NCBI GenBank assembly: GCA_052298855.1
Contig: DAVZXP010000007.1
Span: 62,001-126,000, forward strand
Direction: 5' to 3'
DNA length: 64,000 bases
Source: Fimenecus sp052298855
GTDB lineage: Bacteria > Bacillota > Clostridia > Oscillospirales > Acutalibacteraceae
Shown: positions 1 to 9,060 of the stretch, piece by piece
Layout of the letters: the number at the start of each line of letters is the position of its first letter
How positions within the stretch are numbered: position 1 is the first letter of the stretch
Translations under genes and position numbers: made by a program
Notes under the pieces: model-generated
What the model was told of the DNA's origin: nothing
Database searches by the model: none
Seen by the model: only the letters and a program-made list of their open reading frames with translations

Positions 1-2
1 TA

Positions 3-536
3 ATTTTTGTGGTTTACTGTACTGCGGTTACGGTCAAAATTTTGTCTTTCACAGCAGAACCGAAGAACATACCCGAAAACACGCCCGCAATCATTTTAGG
101 ATGTAAGGTAAATGACGAAACACCGAGTGAAATGCTTGAAAAACGGATTGTGTCGGCTTATGATTATCTTCTGAAAAATGAAAATGCCGTTGTAATAGCT
201 TCGGGCGGCAAGGGCGACGATGAAAACATATCCGAAGCCGAGGCTATAAGAAATTCTCTGATTGAAAAAGGTATTTCATCAGAGCGGATAATCCTTGAGG
301 ACAAATCGACCTCGACGGCGGAAAATATGCTCTTTTCAAAAAGAATAATGAACGAAAATAATTTGGGAAACGAAGCGGTTATAATAACTTCCGAATTTCA
401 TCAGTTCCGTTCAACTTTGCTTGCAAAAAGAAACGGCATAGAACCGTATAACATAAGTTCAAAATCAAAGCCGTTTTCACTCTTTACATCTATTGTCAGA
501 GAGTGGTTTGCGTTTCTCGGAACACTTTTGAAATAA
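3..536 (+). CDS. YdcF/DUF218 family protein, 5' end outside window
   Basis: The reading frame is open to the left edge, so the gene begins upstream; a GTG at position 9 is the first possible start seen but is unlikely to be the real one, because family members usually have an N-terminal membrane segment that is missing here. The visible 175 residues match the DUF218/YdcF alpha/beta fold: an AIILGCKV strand, an ASGGKGDDE loop, a conserved SEAEAI segment and a late TSEFHQFRS motif. Family members are membrane-associated proteins often linked to envelope or vancomycin-related functions, with no firm reaction assigned. It ends just before the infC promoter and is not part of that operon. Confidence 0.8.
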   Translation: MFVVYCTAVTVKILSFTAEPKNIPENTPAIILGCKVNDETPSEMLEKRIVSAYDYLLKNENAVVIASGGKGDDENISEAEAIRNSLIEKGISSERIILEDKSTSTAENMLFSKRIMNENNLGNEAVIITSEFHQFRSTLLAKRNGIEPYNISSKSKPFSLFTSIVREWFAFLGTLLK

Positions 537-540
537 ACGC

Positions 541-569
541 TTGACAAACGGCTTGCGTTTTAGTATAAT
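541..569 (+). promoter_or_regulatory. Sigma-A promoter of the infC operon
   Basis: A consensus -35 TTGACA at 541-546 and a consensus -10 TATAAT at 564-569 are separated by 17 bp. It is the only strong promoter before infC, so transcription should start near 576 and give a leader of about 140 nt. Confidence 0.92.
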
Positions 570-575
570 ATCTGC

Positions 576-715
576 ACAACAAAGAAGAACGCCCGTTCTC
601 ACCTGTGATTTTTAATGAAACAGGTCAATACTTTTAAGGCTACGGTCTTATTGTGTGTATTGAGCGTGAACGGTTTTTGTTCACGCTTTAATTTATTGTT
701 TAGGAGTGATTATCC
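576..715 (+). promoter_or_regulatory. infC-rpmI-rplT leader with attenuator hairpin (L20-leader type)
   Basis: The 140-nt untranslated leader carries a perfect 8-bp stem (664-671 pairing with 679-686, 7-nt loop) followed by a T-rich stretch, the layout of an intrinsic terminator 30 nt before the start region. In Firmicutes, the infC-rpmI-rplT mRNA leader is bound by ribosomal protein L20, which promotes premature termination. The position and operon fit that mechanism; the L20-binding fold itself was not modelled. Confidence 0.7.
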
Positions 716-1240
716 ATCGCTGTCAAAGAAATGCAACTCAATGAAGAAATCCGTGATAAGGAAGTCAGAGTTATCTCTGCGGACGGAGAACAGTTAGGTA
801 TTATGTCCGCTAAGGAAGCCCTTAAAAAGGCTGAGGAGAAAAACCTTGACCTCGTTAAAATTGCGCCTCAGGCTCAGCCTCCCGTGTGCAAGATTATGGA
901 CTACGGCAAGTACAGATTTGAGCAGACGAAGAAAGAGAAGGAGTCAAAGAAAAACCAGCGTATAATCGAGACTAAGGAAATCAGACTTTCTCTCAACATC
1001 GACACGCACGATTTCGATACGAAGGCTAATCAGGCGATGAAATTCTTAAAGACCGGTCATAAGGTCAAGGTTTCGATTCGTTTCAGAGGACGCGAGATGG
1101 CTCATCCGCAAATCGGCGAGGAAACAATGAAGAAGTTTGCCGAGGTTTGCTCGGAGTTTTCATCAGTAGAAAAACCCGCAAAGCTTGAGGGCAGACAGAT
1201 GCTTATGTTCTTAGCACCGTTGAGCGCTAAAACCAAATAA
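716..1240 (+). CDS. infC: Translation initiation factor IF-3
   Basis: IF-3 keeps the ribosomal subunits apart and checks start-codon/initiator-tRNA pairing. The 174-residue product has the N-domain LNEEIRDKEVR, the linker KKEKESKKNQR and the C-domain with RFRGREMAHP. The start is unusual: the in-frame TGA at 707-709 leaves only TTA, TCC and ATC before the first ATG at 731. The ribosome site AGGAG (702-706) is 9 nt from ATC at 716 but 24 nt from the ATG. Initiation at AUC is therefore favoured, as known for the AUU start of infC in other bacteria, where IF-3 represses its own synthesis. If ATG 731 is used, the protein is 169 residues and the conserved core is unchanged. Confidence 0.93.
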   Translation: MAVKEMQLNEEIRDKEVRVISADGEQLGIMSAKEALKKAEEKNLDLVKIAPQAQPPVCKIMDYGKYRFEQTKKEKESKKNQRIIETKEIRLSLNIDTHDFDTKANQAMKFLKTGHKVKVSIRFRGREMAHPQIGEETMKKFAEVCSEFSSVEKPAKLEGRQMLMFLAPLSAKTK

Positions 1241-1269
1241 GTAAACAAATCATTCAGGAGGAAATAGAA

Positions 1270-1467
1270 ATGCCTAAAATTAAAACACATTCGGGAGCTA
1301 AAAAACGCTTCAAATTATCAAAGAACGGTAAGCCGATCAGAGCACACGCTTACAAGTCTCACATTCTCAACAAGAAGTCTACAAAGAGAAAAAGAAATCT
1401 TCGCAAGACCGCAGTTGCAGACGTAACGAATCAGAAGCAGATCAAGCGTCTTGTTCCTTACAAATAA
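1270..1467 (+). CDS. rpmI: Ribosomal protein L35 (bL35)
   Basis: A 65-residue, very basic protein starting MPKIKTHSGAKKRFK with the family core KRKRNLRK, a structural protein of the 50S subunit. It follows infC by 29 nt with a CAGGAGGA ribosome site and sits in the classical infC-rpmI-rplT order, so it shares the leader-controlled transcript. Confidence 0.98.
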   Translation: MPKIKTHSGAKKRFKLSKNGKPIRAHAYKSHILNKKSTKRKRNLRKTAVADVTNQKQIKRLVPYK

Positions 1468-1526
1468 TCAATAAATTAAATGCGGTTTTCGACCGTTTTC
1501 ACAAATTTTCGGAGGTAGAATAACAA

Positions 1527-1883
1527 ATGGCACGTATTAAAGGTGCGATGATGACTCGCAAAAGAAGAAATAAAACATTAAAGCTCGCAAAAGGCTACTA
1601 TGGCTCAAAGTCAAGACTTTTCAAGACTGCTAAGCAGGCAGTTATGAAGTCAGGTCAGTATGCATATATCGGCAGAAAGCAGAAGAAGAGAGAGTTCAGA
1701 AAGCTCTGGATTACAAGAATTTCTGCAGCTTGCAAAATGAACGGTATGAATTACTCAACATTCATCAACGGTCTTAATAAGGCAGGCGTTTCATTAAACC
1801 GTAAAATGCTTTCTGAAATCGCTATTTCAGATCCCGCAGCTTTCACAGCTCTTACAGAGCAGGCAAAAGCAGCACTTAAATAA
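1527..1883 (+). CDS. rplT: Ribosomal protein L20 (bL20)
   Basis: 118 residues, typical for bL20, with MARIKGAMMTRKRRNKTLKLA, the GYYGSKSRLFK segment and the helix YAYIGRKQKKREFRKLWI. L20 is needed early in 50S assembly. In Firmicutes it also binds its own mRNA leader to attenuate the operon; the leader hairpin at 664-686 is the likely target stage. It is the last gene of the operon, before a strong terminator. Confidence 0.98.
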   Translation: MARIKGAMMTRKRRNKTLKLAKGYYGSKSRLFKTAKQAVMKSGQYAYIGRKQKKREFRKLWITRISAACKMNGMNYSTFINGLNKAGVSLNRKMLSEIAISDPAAFTALTEQAKAALK

Positions 1884-1888
1884 GCTGG

Positions 1889-1923
1889 AACCACGCCTTG
1901 TTTTCGGGGCGTGGTTAATTTTT
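1889..1923 (+). terminator. Terminator of infC-rpmI-rplT
   Basis: A 9-bp perfect stem (1889-1897 with 1908-1916) around a short loop, followed by a T-rich run. It lies 6 nt after the rplT stop and ends 6 nt before the next gene starts. Confidence 0.85.
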
Positions 1924-1928
1924 GCGTT

Positions 1929-2714
1929 ATGAATTATACTGAAATTACTTCAAGAAATAATGAAAAAATCAAATCAGTCGCAAAGCTAGTCTCGAGTTCA
2001 AAGGAACGAAAAAGTACCTCGCTTTTTGTTTTGGAGGGCGCAAGGCTTTGTTTTGATGCGGCTAAAAGCGGATATGTGATAAAAGAGGCATATTTTACCC
2101 AAGATGCTGTTACGAAGTTTTCCGATTACACGGACGTAATTGCCGATTGTGCAAAAAACGTTTATTTGATAACTGATGAAGTTTCGGAAAAAATTTCAGA
2201 TACAGTCAATTCGCAGGGGATTTTTTGCGTTGTCGAAATGAAACGCCAAACAGCGTTTGAAATCGAGAGTACAAAGAAGTATATTGCGCTTGAAAATGTG
2301 CAAAATCCGCAAAATCTCGGCTCTGTCGCAAGGAGCGCCGAGGCTTTGGGCATTGACGGAATAATTGTATGCGGCGGCTGTGATATGTATAATCCAAAGG
2401 CGTTGCGTGCGTCAATGGGCAGTCTTTTGCGCATACCGATTATCGCAGTTGACGACCTTGCGGAAACGCTTGAAAGGGCGAATTCCGAAGGTATGCTTAC
2501 TGCCGCAACCGTTCCCGATGAAAATGCCCGTGACATTACCAAAACAGATTTTTCCGCAGGTGTAATAGCTGTTATCGGAAACGAGGGTAACGGTGTTACC
2601 GAGGCTGTTAAAAGCACCGCAAGGGAAAGAATTACAATCAAAATGAAAGGCGAGGCAGAGTCGCTTAACGCATCTGTTGCCGCCGTTATCACAATGTGGG
2701 AAATAATGAGATGA
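1929..2714 (+). CDS. TrmH/SpoU-family RNA 2'-O-methyltransferase
   Basis: SAM-dependent methylation of a ribose 2'-OH in rRNA or tRNA is the family reaction. The 261-residue product has an N-terminal substrate-binding domain (ITSRNNEKIKSVAKL, LFVLEGARL) and a C-terminal SPOUT knot with motif 1 NPQNLGSVARSAEALG, motif 2 VIGNEGNGVTE and motif 3 SLNASVAAVITMWE, all intact. A GTG at 1911 lies in the terminator hairpin; the ATG at 1929 was chosen, although no strong ribosome site precedes it. The last 4 nt overlap dprA. The exact target nucleotide cannot be told from sequence. Confidence 0.9.
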   Translation: MNYTEITSRNNEKIKSVAKLVSSSKERKSTSLFVLEGARLCFDAAKSGYVIKEAYFTQDAVTKFSDYTDVIADCAKNVYLITDEVSEKISDTVNSQGIFCVVEMKRQTAFEIESTKKYIALENVQNPQNLGSVARSAEALGIDGIIVCGGCDMYNPKALRASMGSLLRIPIIAVDDLAETLERANSEGMLTAATVPDENARDITKTDFSAGVIAVIGNEGNGVTEAVKSTARERITIKMKGEAESLNASVAAVITMWEIMR

Positions 2715-3934
2715 GAGACTGCGAGTATTGGATTTGGCTTCAAAACGCCTATGGCACAGGGGCTAAAATAAAACCCATAATCGAATATTTCGGCTCTGCA
2801 AGAGAGCTGTATGAGGCGGGAAGTTTTGAATGGCGAATTTCGGGCATTATTGACCAAAAGCACGTTGACAGACTTCTTCAACATAGCCCATCTGAGTCGG
2901 GCAGTATAATGCGAGCGTGTGAGGAAAACGGATGGGAGATAATAACTCCGCAGGATGAACAGTATCCGTTTTTACTTACGCAGATTTCGGATTTACCGGC
3001 TGTTCTCTATGCCGACGGAGATATTGAAACGCTTATGACAGAGTCAAATATCGCTATGGTCGGAACGAGAAACGCATCAGTACAGGGAATAAAAGTCGCA
3101 GGTGCAATCGCACAAAGGCTTTCGCTTGCGGGCATGACAATAGTTTCGGGCGGTGCGCTCGGAATTGATGCCGCTTCGCACGAGGGAGCATTGAGCGTGG
3201 ATAAGAAAACCGTTGCGGTGCTCGGCTGCGGACTCGGCACAAATTACCTTAAAACAAATGAGGATTTGCGTAACAGGATAAAGAAAAACGGAGTTCTTAT
3301 AACGGAATTTCCGCCGTTTTCGCAGGCGTCAAGGATTTCATTCCCGAAGCGAAACAGGATTATTTCGGGTATGTCGCTTGCGACGGTTGTCGTTGAAGCA
3401 GGCGAGAGAAGCGGCTCACTTATAACCGCTAAAAATGCTTTATCTCAAGGCAGACGGCTTTATGCCGTACCCGGAGATTTGTTTTCTTCGGCTTATTCGG
3501 GCACTTCCGAAATCATAAACAACGGCGCAAAGCCGCTTTTCAATGCAAGAGAAATTGTTGAGGATTTTATGGACGAATTCCCTGAAAGATTTGACCTTTC
3601 GCTTGCGGACGAGCCGTTTGCGATTATGCTTTCGAGAAATGCCGAGGACTTTTCGGGCAATGTCAATCATACTTATAACAAAAGAGCCGAAAAGACGCAG
3701 AGCAGGGTATCGAAAGCCGATACAGAGCCTGTAAAAGCAGAGCCGAAGCCGTTACCCGATACGGCGAGCGAAACCGCAAAGAAAATCTATGCCGCTTTGG
3801 ACGGCGATACGGAATTTGACACTATCGTCGAAAAATCGGGACTTAATGTTGTAAAAGTGCTTTCGGGAATTACCGAACTTGAAATGCAAGGTGTTATTGA
3901 AGTTCTTCCCGGCAGAAAATATAAAAAAATTTAG
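2711..3934 (+). CDS. dprA: DNA-processing protein DprA
   Basis: DprA loads RecA on incoming single-stranded DNA during transformation and is present widely even where competence is unproven. The 407-residue product has an N-terminal helical SAM-like region, the Rossmann-fold core (MVGTRNASVQG, VSGGALGIDAASHEGAL, FPKRNRIISG, EAGERSGSLITA) and a C-terminal winged helix (TASETAKKIYAALDG to the end), separated by a low-complexity linker around residues 310-345. The ATG overlaps the upstream stop as ATGA; a GTG 15 nt upstream is possible but lies inside the previous gene. It precedes topA, as in many Firmicutes. Confidence 0.96.
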   Translation: MRDCEYWIWLQNAYGTGAKIKPIIEYFGSARELYEAGSFEWRISGIIDQKHVDRLLQHSPSESGSIMRACEENGWEIITPQDEQYPFLLTQISDLPAVLYADGDIETLMTESNIAMVGTRNASVQGIKVAGAIAQRLSLAGMTIVSGGALGIDAASHEGALSVDKKTVAVLGCGLGTNYLKTNEDLRNRIKKNGVLITEFPPFSQASRISFPKRNRIISGMSLATVVVEAGERSGSLITAKNALSQGRRLYAVPGDLFSSAYSGTSEIINNGAKPLFNAREIVEDFMDEFPERFDLSLADEPFAIMLSRNAEDFSGNVNHTYNKRAEKTQSRVSKADTEPVKAEPKPLPDTASETAKKIYAALDGDTEFDTIVEKSGLNVVKVLSGITELEMQGVIEVLPGRKYKKI

Positions 3935-3957
3935 TGATAGTATAGGATGATTTTAAT

Positions 3958-6087
3958 ATGTCGAAATTAGTAATAGTTGAGTCACCGTCAAAGGCAAAGA
4001 CAATTCAGAAATACCTCGGCAAGGACTATAAGGTTACCGCTTCCGTAGGTCATATCAGAGATTTGCCTTCGTCAAGGCTCAGCGTTGACGTTAAAAATGA
4101 CTTTGCGCCTAAATATGCGATAGTTAAGGGCAAGGAAAAGCTTGTAAAAGAGCTTAAGGAAATGGTAAAGGAATCGGACGGCGTATATCTCGCAACCGAC
4201 CCCGACCGTGAGGGAGAGGCTATTTCTTGGCATCTTGCAACCGTTTTGGGACTTGATACAGATGACAAAAACAGAGTTAAATTCAATGAAATTAACAAGA
4301 CAAGCGTTGTAAAGGGTATAGAGCATCCCGAAAAAATTGACCTTGACCTTGTTGATGCACAGCAGGCAAGAAGAATACTTGACAGACTTGTCGGCTATAA
4401 ATTAAGCCCGTTTGTTTCACAGAAAATCAGAAAAGGACTTTCGGCAGGCAGAGTTCAGTCTGTTGCCGTTCGTCTTATCGTTGACAGAGAAGAAGAAATC
4501 CGTGCTTTCGTACCCGAGGAGTATTGGACTCTTGATGCAAAACTCACGGCACCCGGCTCAAGAAAGTCTTTTGCCGCTTCATTTATAGGAGATGAAACAG
4601 GCAAGGTTAAAATTGCGGATAAGGCTCAGGCAGACGCATATTTGAACAGACTTGACGGCGCACAGTACACGGTTGCTTCCGTTAAAGAGGGAACAAGAAG
4701 ACGTCAGCCCGCACCTCCGTTTACAACCTCCACGCTTCAGCAGGACGCTTCGAGAAAACTCGGCTATCAAGGCAGAAAGACTATGAAGATAGCACAGGAG
4801 CTTTACGAAGGTATGGAAATCAAGGGCGTTGGCACAATGGGTCTTATAACCTATATGAGAACCGACTCGCTTCGTATCTCCGAGGAGGCTCGTGCGGCTG
4901 CTAATGAGTATATCACAGAAACTTACGGAAAGAATTATCTTCCCGACAAGCCGAGATATTTCAAGACAAAGGCAAATGCGCAGGACGGACATGAGGCTAT
5001 AAGACCTACTACACCGTCGCTTTCCCCCGATAAGGTAAAGGACAGCCTTACCGTTGAGCAGTTCAAGCTCTATTCGCTTATTTGGAAGCGTTTTATGGCA
5101 AGCCTTATGGCTGCCTGCATACAGGATACCGTAAAGGTAGGAATTAAGGCAGCGACCGAAAAGGATTCGGCTGAAGGCAAATTCTGCGAGTTCTCGGCTT
5201 CGGGCTATACTGTTAAGTTTGACGGTTACACAAAGCTTTATGAGGTTTCAACAGATGATGACGAGGATGGCGAGAGCGTTCTTCCTCCGATAAAGGAAAA
5301 TGATATTCTCAAACTCAAATCACTTGACGGCAATCAGCACTTTACACAGCCGCCTGCAAGATATACCGAAGCGGCTCTTATCAAGGCTCTTGAGGAAACG
5401 GGCGTCGGCAGACCGAGTACCTACGTTTCTATCGTTTCGACGATTCTTTCAAGAGAATATGTTGTTAGAGAACAAAAGCAGTTAAAACCCACGGAACTCG
5501 GCGAAGCGGTTGTTAATTTGCTCAAACAGCAGTTCCCGAATATAGTAAATGTCAAGTTTACCGCAAATATGGAGTCCGATCTCGATAAGGTTGAAAGCGG
5601 TGAGGTTGACTATATAAAAATGCTCCACACCTTCTATGACGGATTTGAGAAAACTCTCGAAAAGGCTAAAGAGGAGATGTCGGGCGTTAAAATTCAGCTC
5701 AAAGAGGACGTTACCGATATTCCGTGTGAAAAATGTGGAAGAATGATGGTCGTTAAGGTCGGCAGATTCGGAAAATTCCTTGCTTGTCCGGGTTATCCCG
5801 AGTGCAAGAACACAAAGCCGTATGTTGTTCAGACAAATGCAAAATGCCCGATTTGCGGCGGTAATGTAATTGAAAAGAAATCAAAGAGAGGCTATGCTTT
5901 TTACGGCTGTGACAATTATCCCGAATGTACGTTTATGACGTGGGATAAGCCTACCGACGAGGTTTGCCCGCAGTGCGGAAAATCTTTGTTCAAGCACAAG
6001 GGCGGATTGCTCGTGTGCCTTGACGAGAAATGCGGTTTTGAAAAAAAGGCAGAGCGCAAGAAAAGAACTAAAAAAGAGGAAGAATAA
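3958..6087 (+). CDS. topA: DNA topoisomerase I (type IA)
   Basis: Relaxes negative supercoils by passing DNA through a transient single-strand break. The 709-residue product has the N-terminal Toprim domain (LVIVESPSKAKTI, then LATDPDREGEAISWHL with the acidic DxD metal site), the catalytic Tyr at residue 299 in TYMRTDSLRIS, and the core signature GVGRPSTYVSIV. Three C-terminal zinc ribbons start at about residue 590 with CEKC, CPIC and CPQC. The length and order are standard for Firmicutes. It directly abuts trmFO with no spacer, indicating one transcript. Confidence 0.98.
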   Translation: MSKLVIVESPSKAKTIQKYLGKDYKVTASVGHIRDLPSSRLSVDVKNDFAPKYAIVKGKEKLVKELKEMVKESDGVYLATDPDREGEAISWHLATVLGLDTDDKNRVKFNEINKTSVVKGIEHPEKIDLDLVDAQQARRILDRLVGYKLSPFVSQKIRKGLSAGRVQSVAVRLIVDREEEIRAFVPEEYWTLDAKLTAPGSRKSFAASFIGDETGKVKIADKAQADAYLNRLDGAQYTVASVKEGTRRRQPAPPFTTSTLQQDASRKLGYQGRKTMKIAQELYEGMEIKGVGTMGLITYMRTDSLRISEEARAAANEYITETYGKNYLPDKPRYFKTKANAQDGHEAIRPTTPSLSPDKVKDSLTVEQFKLYSLIWKRFMASLMAACIQDTVKVGIKAATEKDSAEGKFCEFSASGYTVKFDGYTKLYEVSTDDDEDGESVLPPIKENDILKLKSLDGNQHFTQPPARYTEAALIKALEETGVGRPSTYVSIVSTILSREYVVREQKQLKPTELGEAVVNLLKQQFPNIVNVKFTANMESDLDKVESGEVDYIKMLHTFYDGFEKTLEKAKEEMSGVKIQLKEDVTDIPCEKCGRMMVVKVGRFGKFLACPGYPECKNTKPYVVQTNAKCPICGGNVIEKKSKRGYAFYGCDNYPECTFMTWDKPTDEVCPQCGKSLFKHKGGLLVCLDEKCGFEKKAERKKRTKKEEE

Positions 6088-7398
6088 ATGAAAGCAGCTG
6101 TTATCGGAGCAGGTCTTGCAGGGTGCGAGGCGGCGTGGCAACTGAATATGGCGGGGATTGAAACAGAGCTTTATGAGATGAAGCCCGAAAAACATTCCCC
6201 TGCACATAAAACCGATTTATTCGCAGAGCTTGTATGCTCAAATTCCTTGAAAGCACAAAGACTTAATTCGGCGGCAGGTCTTTTGAAAGAGGAAATGCGT
6301 ACTTTCTCTTCCGTTTGCGTTGAAACGGCACTTGAAACGGCTGTTCCCGCAGGCGGCGCTTTGGCTGTTGACAGAGAACTTTTTTCAAAGGCTGTAACAG
6401 AGAAAATCAAGGCATGCAAAAATATAAAAATCATAAACAAAGAGGTAACGGAATTGCCCGAGGCTGATGCTGTTATCATTGCGGCAGGGCCTTTGGCGAG
6501 CGACGGTATTTCGGGAACGATACATTCCCTATGTCAAAACGGACTTTCGTTCTATGATGCGGCGGCTCCGATTGTATCGGCCGACAGCGTGGATATGAAC
6601 TTCGCCTTTACTCAGTCAAGATATGACAGGGGCGGAGAGGACGACTATATAAATTGTCCTATGAACAAAGAGCAGTATGAAGCTTTTTATGAGGCGATTA
6701 TTTCGGCAGAGAGTGCAGAGCTTCATTCTTTTGATAAAAGAAAAGATGTGTATGAGGGTTGTATGCCTATTGAGGTTTTAGCTTCCCGTGGCAAGGACAC
6801 AATGCGTTACGGACCGTTGAAACCCGTAGGTCTTGTTGACCCGAGGACAGGTCACAGACCGTGGGCAAATCTCCAGCTTAGAAAAGAAAATAAGCAGGGT
6901 ACTATGTATAATCTTGTCGGCTTTCAGACAAATCTTAAATTTCCCGAACAAAAAAGGGTGTTTTCAATGTTTCCTGCGCTTCATAATGCTGAATTTTTGC
7001 GTTACGGCGTAATGCACAGGAATACATTTATAAATTCACCGGAATATCTTTCTTCCGATTTCAGTTTACGTGGAAATCCGTATATTTTCTTTGCAGGTCA
7101 GATAACAGGCGTCGAGGGTTATATGGAGTCGGCGGCTTCGGGAATTATGGCAGGACTTAACTGTGCTCGCAGACTTTCGGGAAAGGAAACTCTCACTTTA
7201 CCCGAAACCACTATGATAGGCGCACTTTCACGATATATAAGCGACGAAACGGTTAAGAGCTTTCAGCCGATGGGTGCGAATTTCGGCGTTTTGCCGCCGC
7301 TTCCCGATAAGATAAGAGATAAAAGCGAAAGATATATGGCTTTGGCTAAAAGGGCAATGGGCGACTTGGAGTCGTTCAAAGGAGAGAACGGTATATGA
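6088..7398 (+). CDS. trmFO: Methylenetetrahydrofolate-tRNA-(uracil-54-C5)-methyltransferase TrmFO
   Basis: Makes ribothymidine at position 54 of tRNA using methylenetetrahydrofolate and FADH2, the alternative to SAM-dependent TrmA in many Gram-positives. The 436-residue protein starts with the FAD-binding GAGLAGCEAAW loop (residues 7-17) and carries LVCSNSLKAQ, GCMPIEVLASRG, MRYGPLKPVGL, LRKENKQGTMYNLVGFQTNL and GQITGVEGYMESAASG. The start ATG is the base after the topA stop, and its stop overlaps plsX by 4 nt, so it is translationally coupled on both sides. The topA-trmFO order is common in Firmicutes. Confidence 0.97.
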   Translation: MKAAVIGAGLAGCEAAWQLNMAGIETELYEMKPEKHSPAHKTDLFAELVCSNSLKAQRLNSAAGLLKEEMRTFSSVCVETALETAVPAGGALAVDRELFSKAVTEKIKACKNIKIINKEVTELPEADAVIIAAGPLASDGISGTIHSLCQNGLSFYDAAAPIVSADSVDMNFAFTQSRYDRGGEDDYINCPMNKEQYEAFYEAIISAESAELHSFDKRKDVYEGCMPIEVLASRGKDTMRYGPLKPVGLVDPRTGHRPWANLQLRKENKQGTMYNLVGFQTNLKFPEQKRVFSMFPALHNAEFLRYGVMHRNTFINSPEYLSSDFSLRGNPYIFFAGQITGVEGYMESAASGIMAGLNCARRLSGKETLTLPETTMIGALSRYISDETVKSFQPMGANFGVLPPLPDKIRDKSERYMALAKRAMGDLESFKGENGI

Positions 7399-8399
7399 AG
7401 ATAATTGTTGACGCTTTCGGCGGAGATAATGCACCGCTTGAAATAATTAAGGGCTGTATCGAGGCTAAAAAAGAATACGGCGTTGATGTAATGCTTACAG
7501 GCGACAGGGATAAAATCGAAAAATGCGCAAAGGATAATTCTCTTGATATTTCTCCGTTTGAAATAAAGCAGGCTGACACCGTGTTCGAAATGACAACTCC
7601 GCCAACGGAAATACTCAAATCAAAAAGAGGTACTTCACTCGGCGTGGGACTTGACGCATTGGCTTCGGGCGAGGGGGACGCTTTCGTTTCAGCAGGCAGT
7701 ACGGGTGCTATTTTGGTAGGCGGTACGCTTATAGTCAAGAGAATAAAGGGCGTAAAGCGTCCCGCTTTAGGTGCTGTTATGCCGACGAGCGCAGGTCCGT
7801 TCATACTTGTTGATACAGGTGCAAATGTTGAATGTACTCCCGATATGCTTTGCCAATTTGCAAAGCTCGGAAGTCTTTATATGGAAAAGATAATGGGTAT
7901 ATCTTCTCCCCGTGTCGCACTTGCAAACATAGGTGCAGAGGAGACAAAGGGTACTCCGATGTTGGTAGAAACCTATAAGAAATTAAAGGCTTTGCGTTCA
8001 ATAAACTTTACAGGAAATATCGAAGTGCGAAACATAGCCTTCGGAGAGGCGGATGTCGTTGTAGCAGACGGCTTTACGGGTAACGTTATCGTAAAAATGT
8101 ACGAGGGCGTTGCAAAATCAATTACAAATCAGATTAAAGCAATATTTATGAAAAACCTGCTTTCCAAGCTCTCATATCTCGGCATAAAGTCGGGAATGGA
8201 CGAGTTTAAGGAAAAGATGAACTATAAAAAATACGGCGGTGCACCGCTTATCGGTGTTAAAAAGCCTGTTATAAAGGCTCACGGCTCGTCGGACGCTTAC
8301 GCATTGAAAAATGCAATAGGACAGGCTATCAGATATATCGACAGCGGTTTTATAGATATTGTTTCTCAGTCAATGAAAGACGGTGAAAATAGTGACTGA
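7395..8399 (+). CDS. plsX: Phosphate acyltransferase PlsX
   Basis: PlsX converts acyl-ACP and phosphate to acyl-phosphate, feeding PlsY in phosphatidic acid synthesis at the membrane. The 334-residue product begins MKIIVDAFGGDNAP and contains SAGSTGAILVGG, LVDTGANVECTPDML, the GAEETKGT turn and VVADGFTGNV, all family hallmarks. It overlaps trmFO by ATGA and rnc by 8 nt. In many relatives fapR, fab genes or acpP stand beside plsX; none is here. Confidence 0.97.
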   Translation: MKIIVDAFGGDNAPLEIIKGCIEAKKEYGVDVMLTGDRDKIEKCAKDNSLDISPFEIKQADTVFEMTTPPTEILKSKRGTSLGVGLDALASGEGDAFVSAGSTGAILVGGTLIVKRIKGVKRPALGAVMPTSAGPFILVDTGANVECTPDMLCQFAKLGSLYMEKIMGISSPRVALANIGAEETKGTPMLVETYKKLKALRSINFTGNIEVRNIAFGEADVVVADGFTGNVIVKMYEGVAKSITNQIKAIFMKNLLSKLSYLGIKSGMDEFKEKMNYKKYGGAPLIGVKKPVIKAHGSSDAYALKNAIGQAIRYIDSGFIDIVSQSMKDGENSD

Positions 8400-9060
8400 A
8401 TTAGAAAAAGCAATAGGCTATCAATTTAAAGATAAGAGTTTGCTCGACAGGGCGTTGACACATTCCTCTTATGCAAACGAAGTTTTAAGAGAATATAAGG
8501 ACAACGAAAGACTTGAGTTTTTGGGAGACTCGGTGTTGGGATTTATAACAGCCGAGTATCTTTTCTCACGTCATGAGGATTTCCACGAGGGCGAACTTTC
8601 AAAGCTTCGCTCCTACGCTGTCTGCGAAAAGTCGCTTTTCGAATTTGCAAAGACAATCGGACTCGGAGATTATATCAAGCTTTCACACGGCGAGGATATG
8701 ACGGGCGGCAGGAACAGACCGTCGGTTTTGTCGGATGCGTTTGAGGCTGTTATAGCGGCTATATATCTTGACGGAGGAATCGACGAAGCGAAAAAGTTTG
8801 TTTTGCGTTTCGTGGCTCCCTATGTTGAGAAAAAGCCGAGCTTTAAGGACTACAAGACCATTTTGCAGGAGCTTGTGCAGAGAAACCACGGCGAAGAGCT
8901 TAAATATGTGCTTGTAAGCGAGTCGGGACCCGATCACGATAAGACTTTTGAGGTTGAGGTGCATCTCAATTCAAATGTTATCGGTAAGGGTGTCGCGGGA
9001 AGCAAGAAAAAAGCCGAGCAGGCGGCGGCTCAGCAGGCTTTGGAGTTGATGGGAATTTGA
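8392..9060 (+). CDS. rnc: Ribonuclease III
   Basis: Cuts double-stranded RNA, including rRNA precursors, as a Mg-dependent dimer. The 222-residue product has the RNase III signature ERLEFLGDSVLGF near residues 39-51, the second acidic motif DAFEAVIAAIYLDGG, and a C-terminal dsRNA-binding domain ending KGVAGSKKKAEQAAAQQAL. GTG at 8392 was chosen because it gives the usual short N terminus TELEKAIGYQF and has GGTG 6 nt upstream; an in-frame GTG at 8383 would add three residues. It overlaps plsX by 8 nt and the next gene by 4 nt, and lies two genes before smc as in many Clostridia. Confidence 0.97.
   Translation: MTELEKAIGYQFKDKSLLDRALTHSSYANEVLREYKDNERLEFLGDSVLGFITAEYLFSRHEDFHEGELSKLRSYAVCEKSLFEFAKTIGLGDYIKLSHGEDMTGGRNRPSVLSDAFEAVIAAIYLDGGIDEAKKFVLRFVAPYVEKKPSFKDYKTILQELVQRNHGEELKYVLVSESGPDHDKTFEVEVHLNSNVIGKGVAGSKKKAEQAAAQQALELMGI

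Noticed and set aside
615..797. 60-codon frame overlapping the infC leader
   Set aside because: It covers the attenuator hairpin and the infC start and has no ribosome site; the leader explanation is stronger.
1102..1290. Minus-strand frames inside infC, dprA, smc, leuS and other genes
   Set aside because: They are antisense shadows of well-supported genes, without ribosome sites or recognisable domains.
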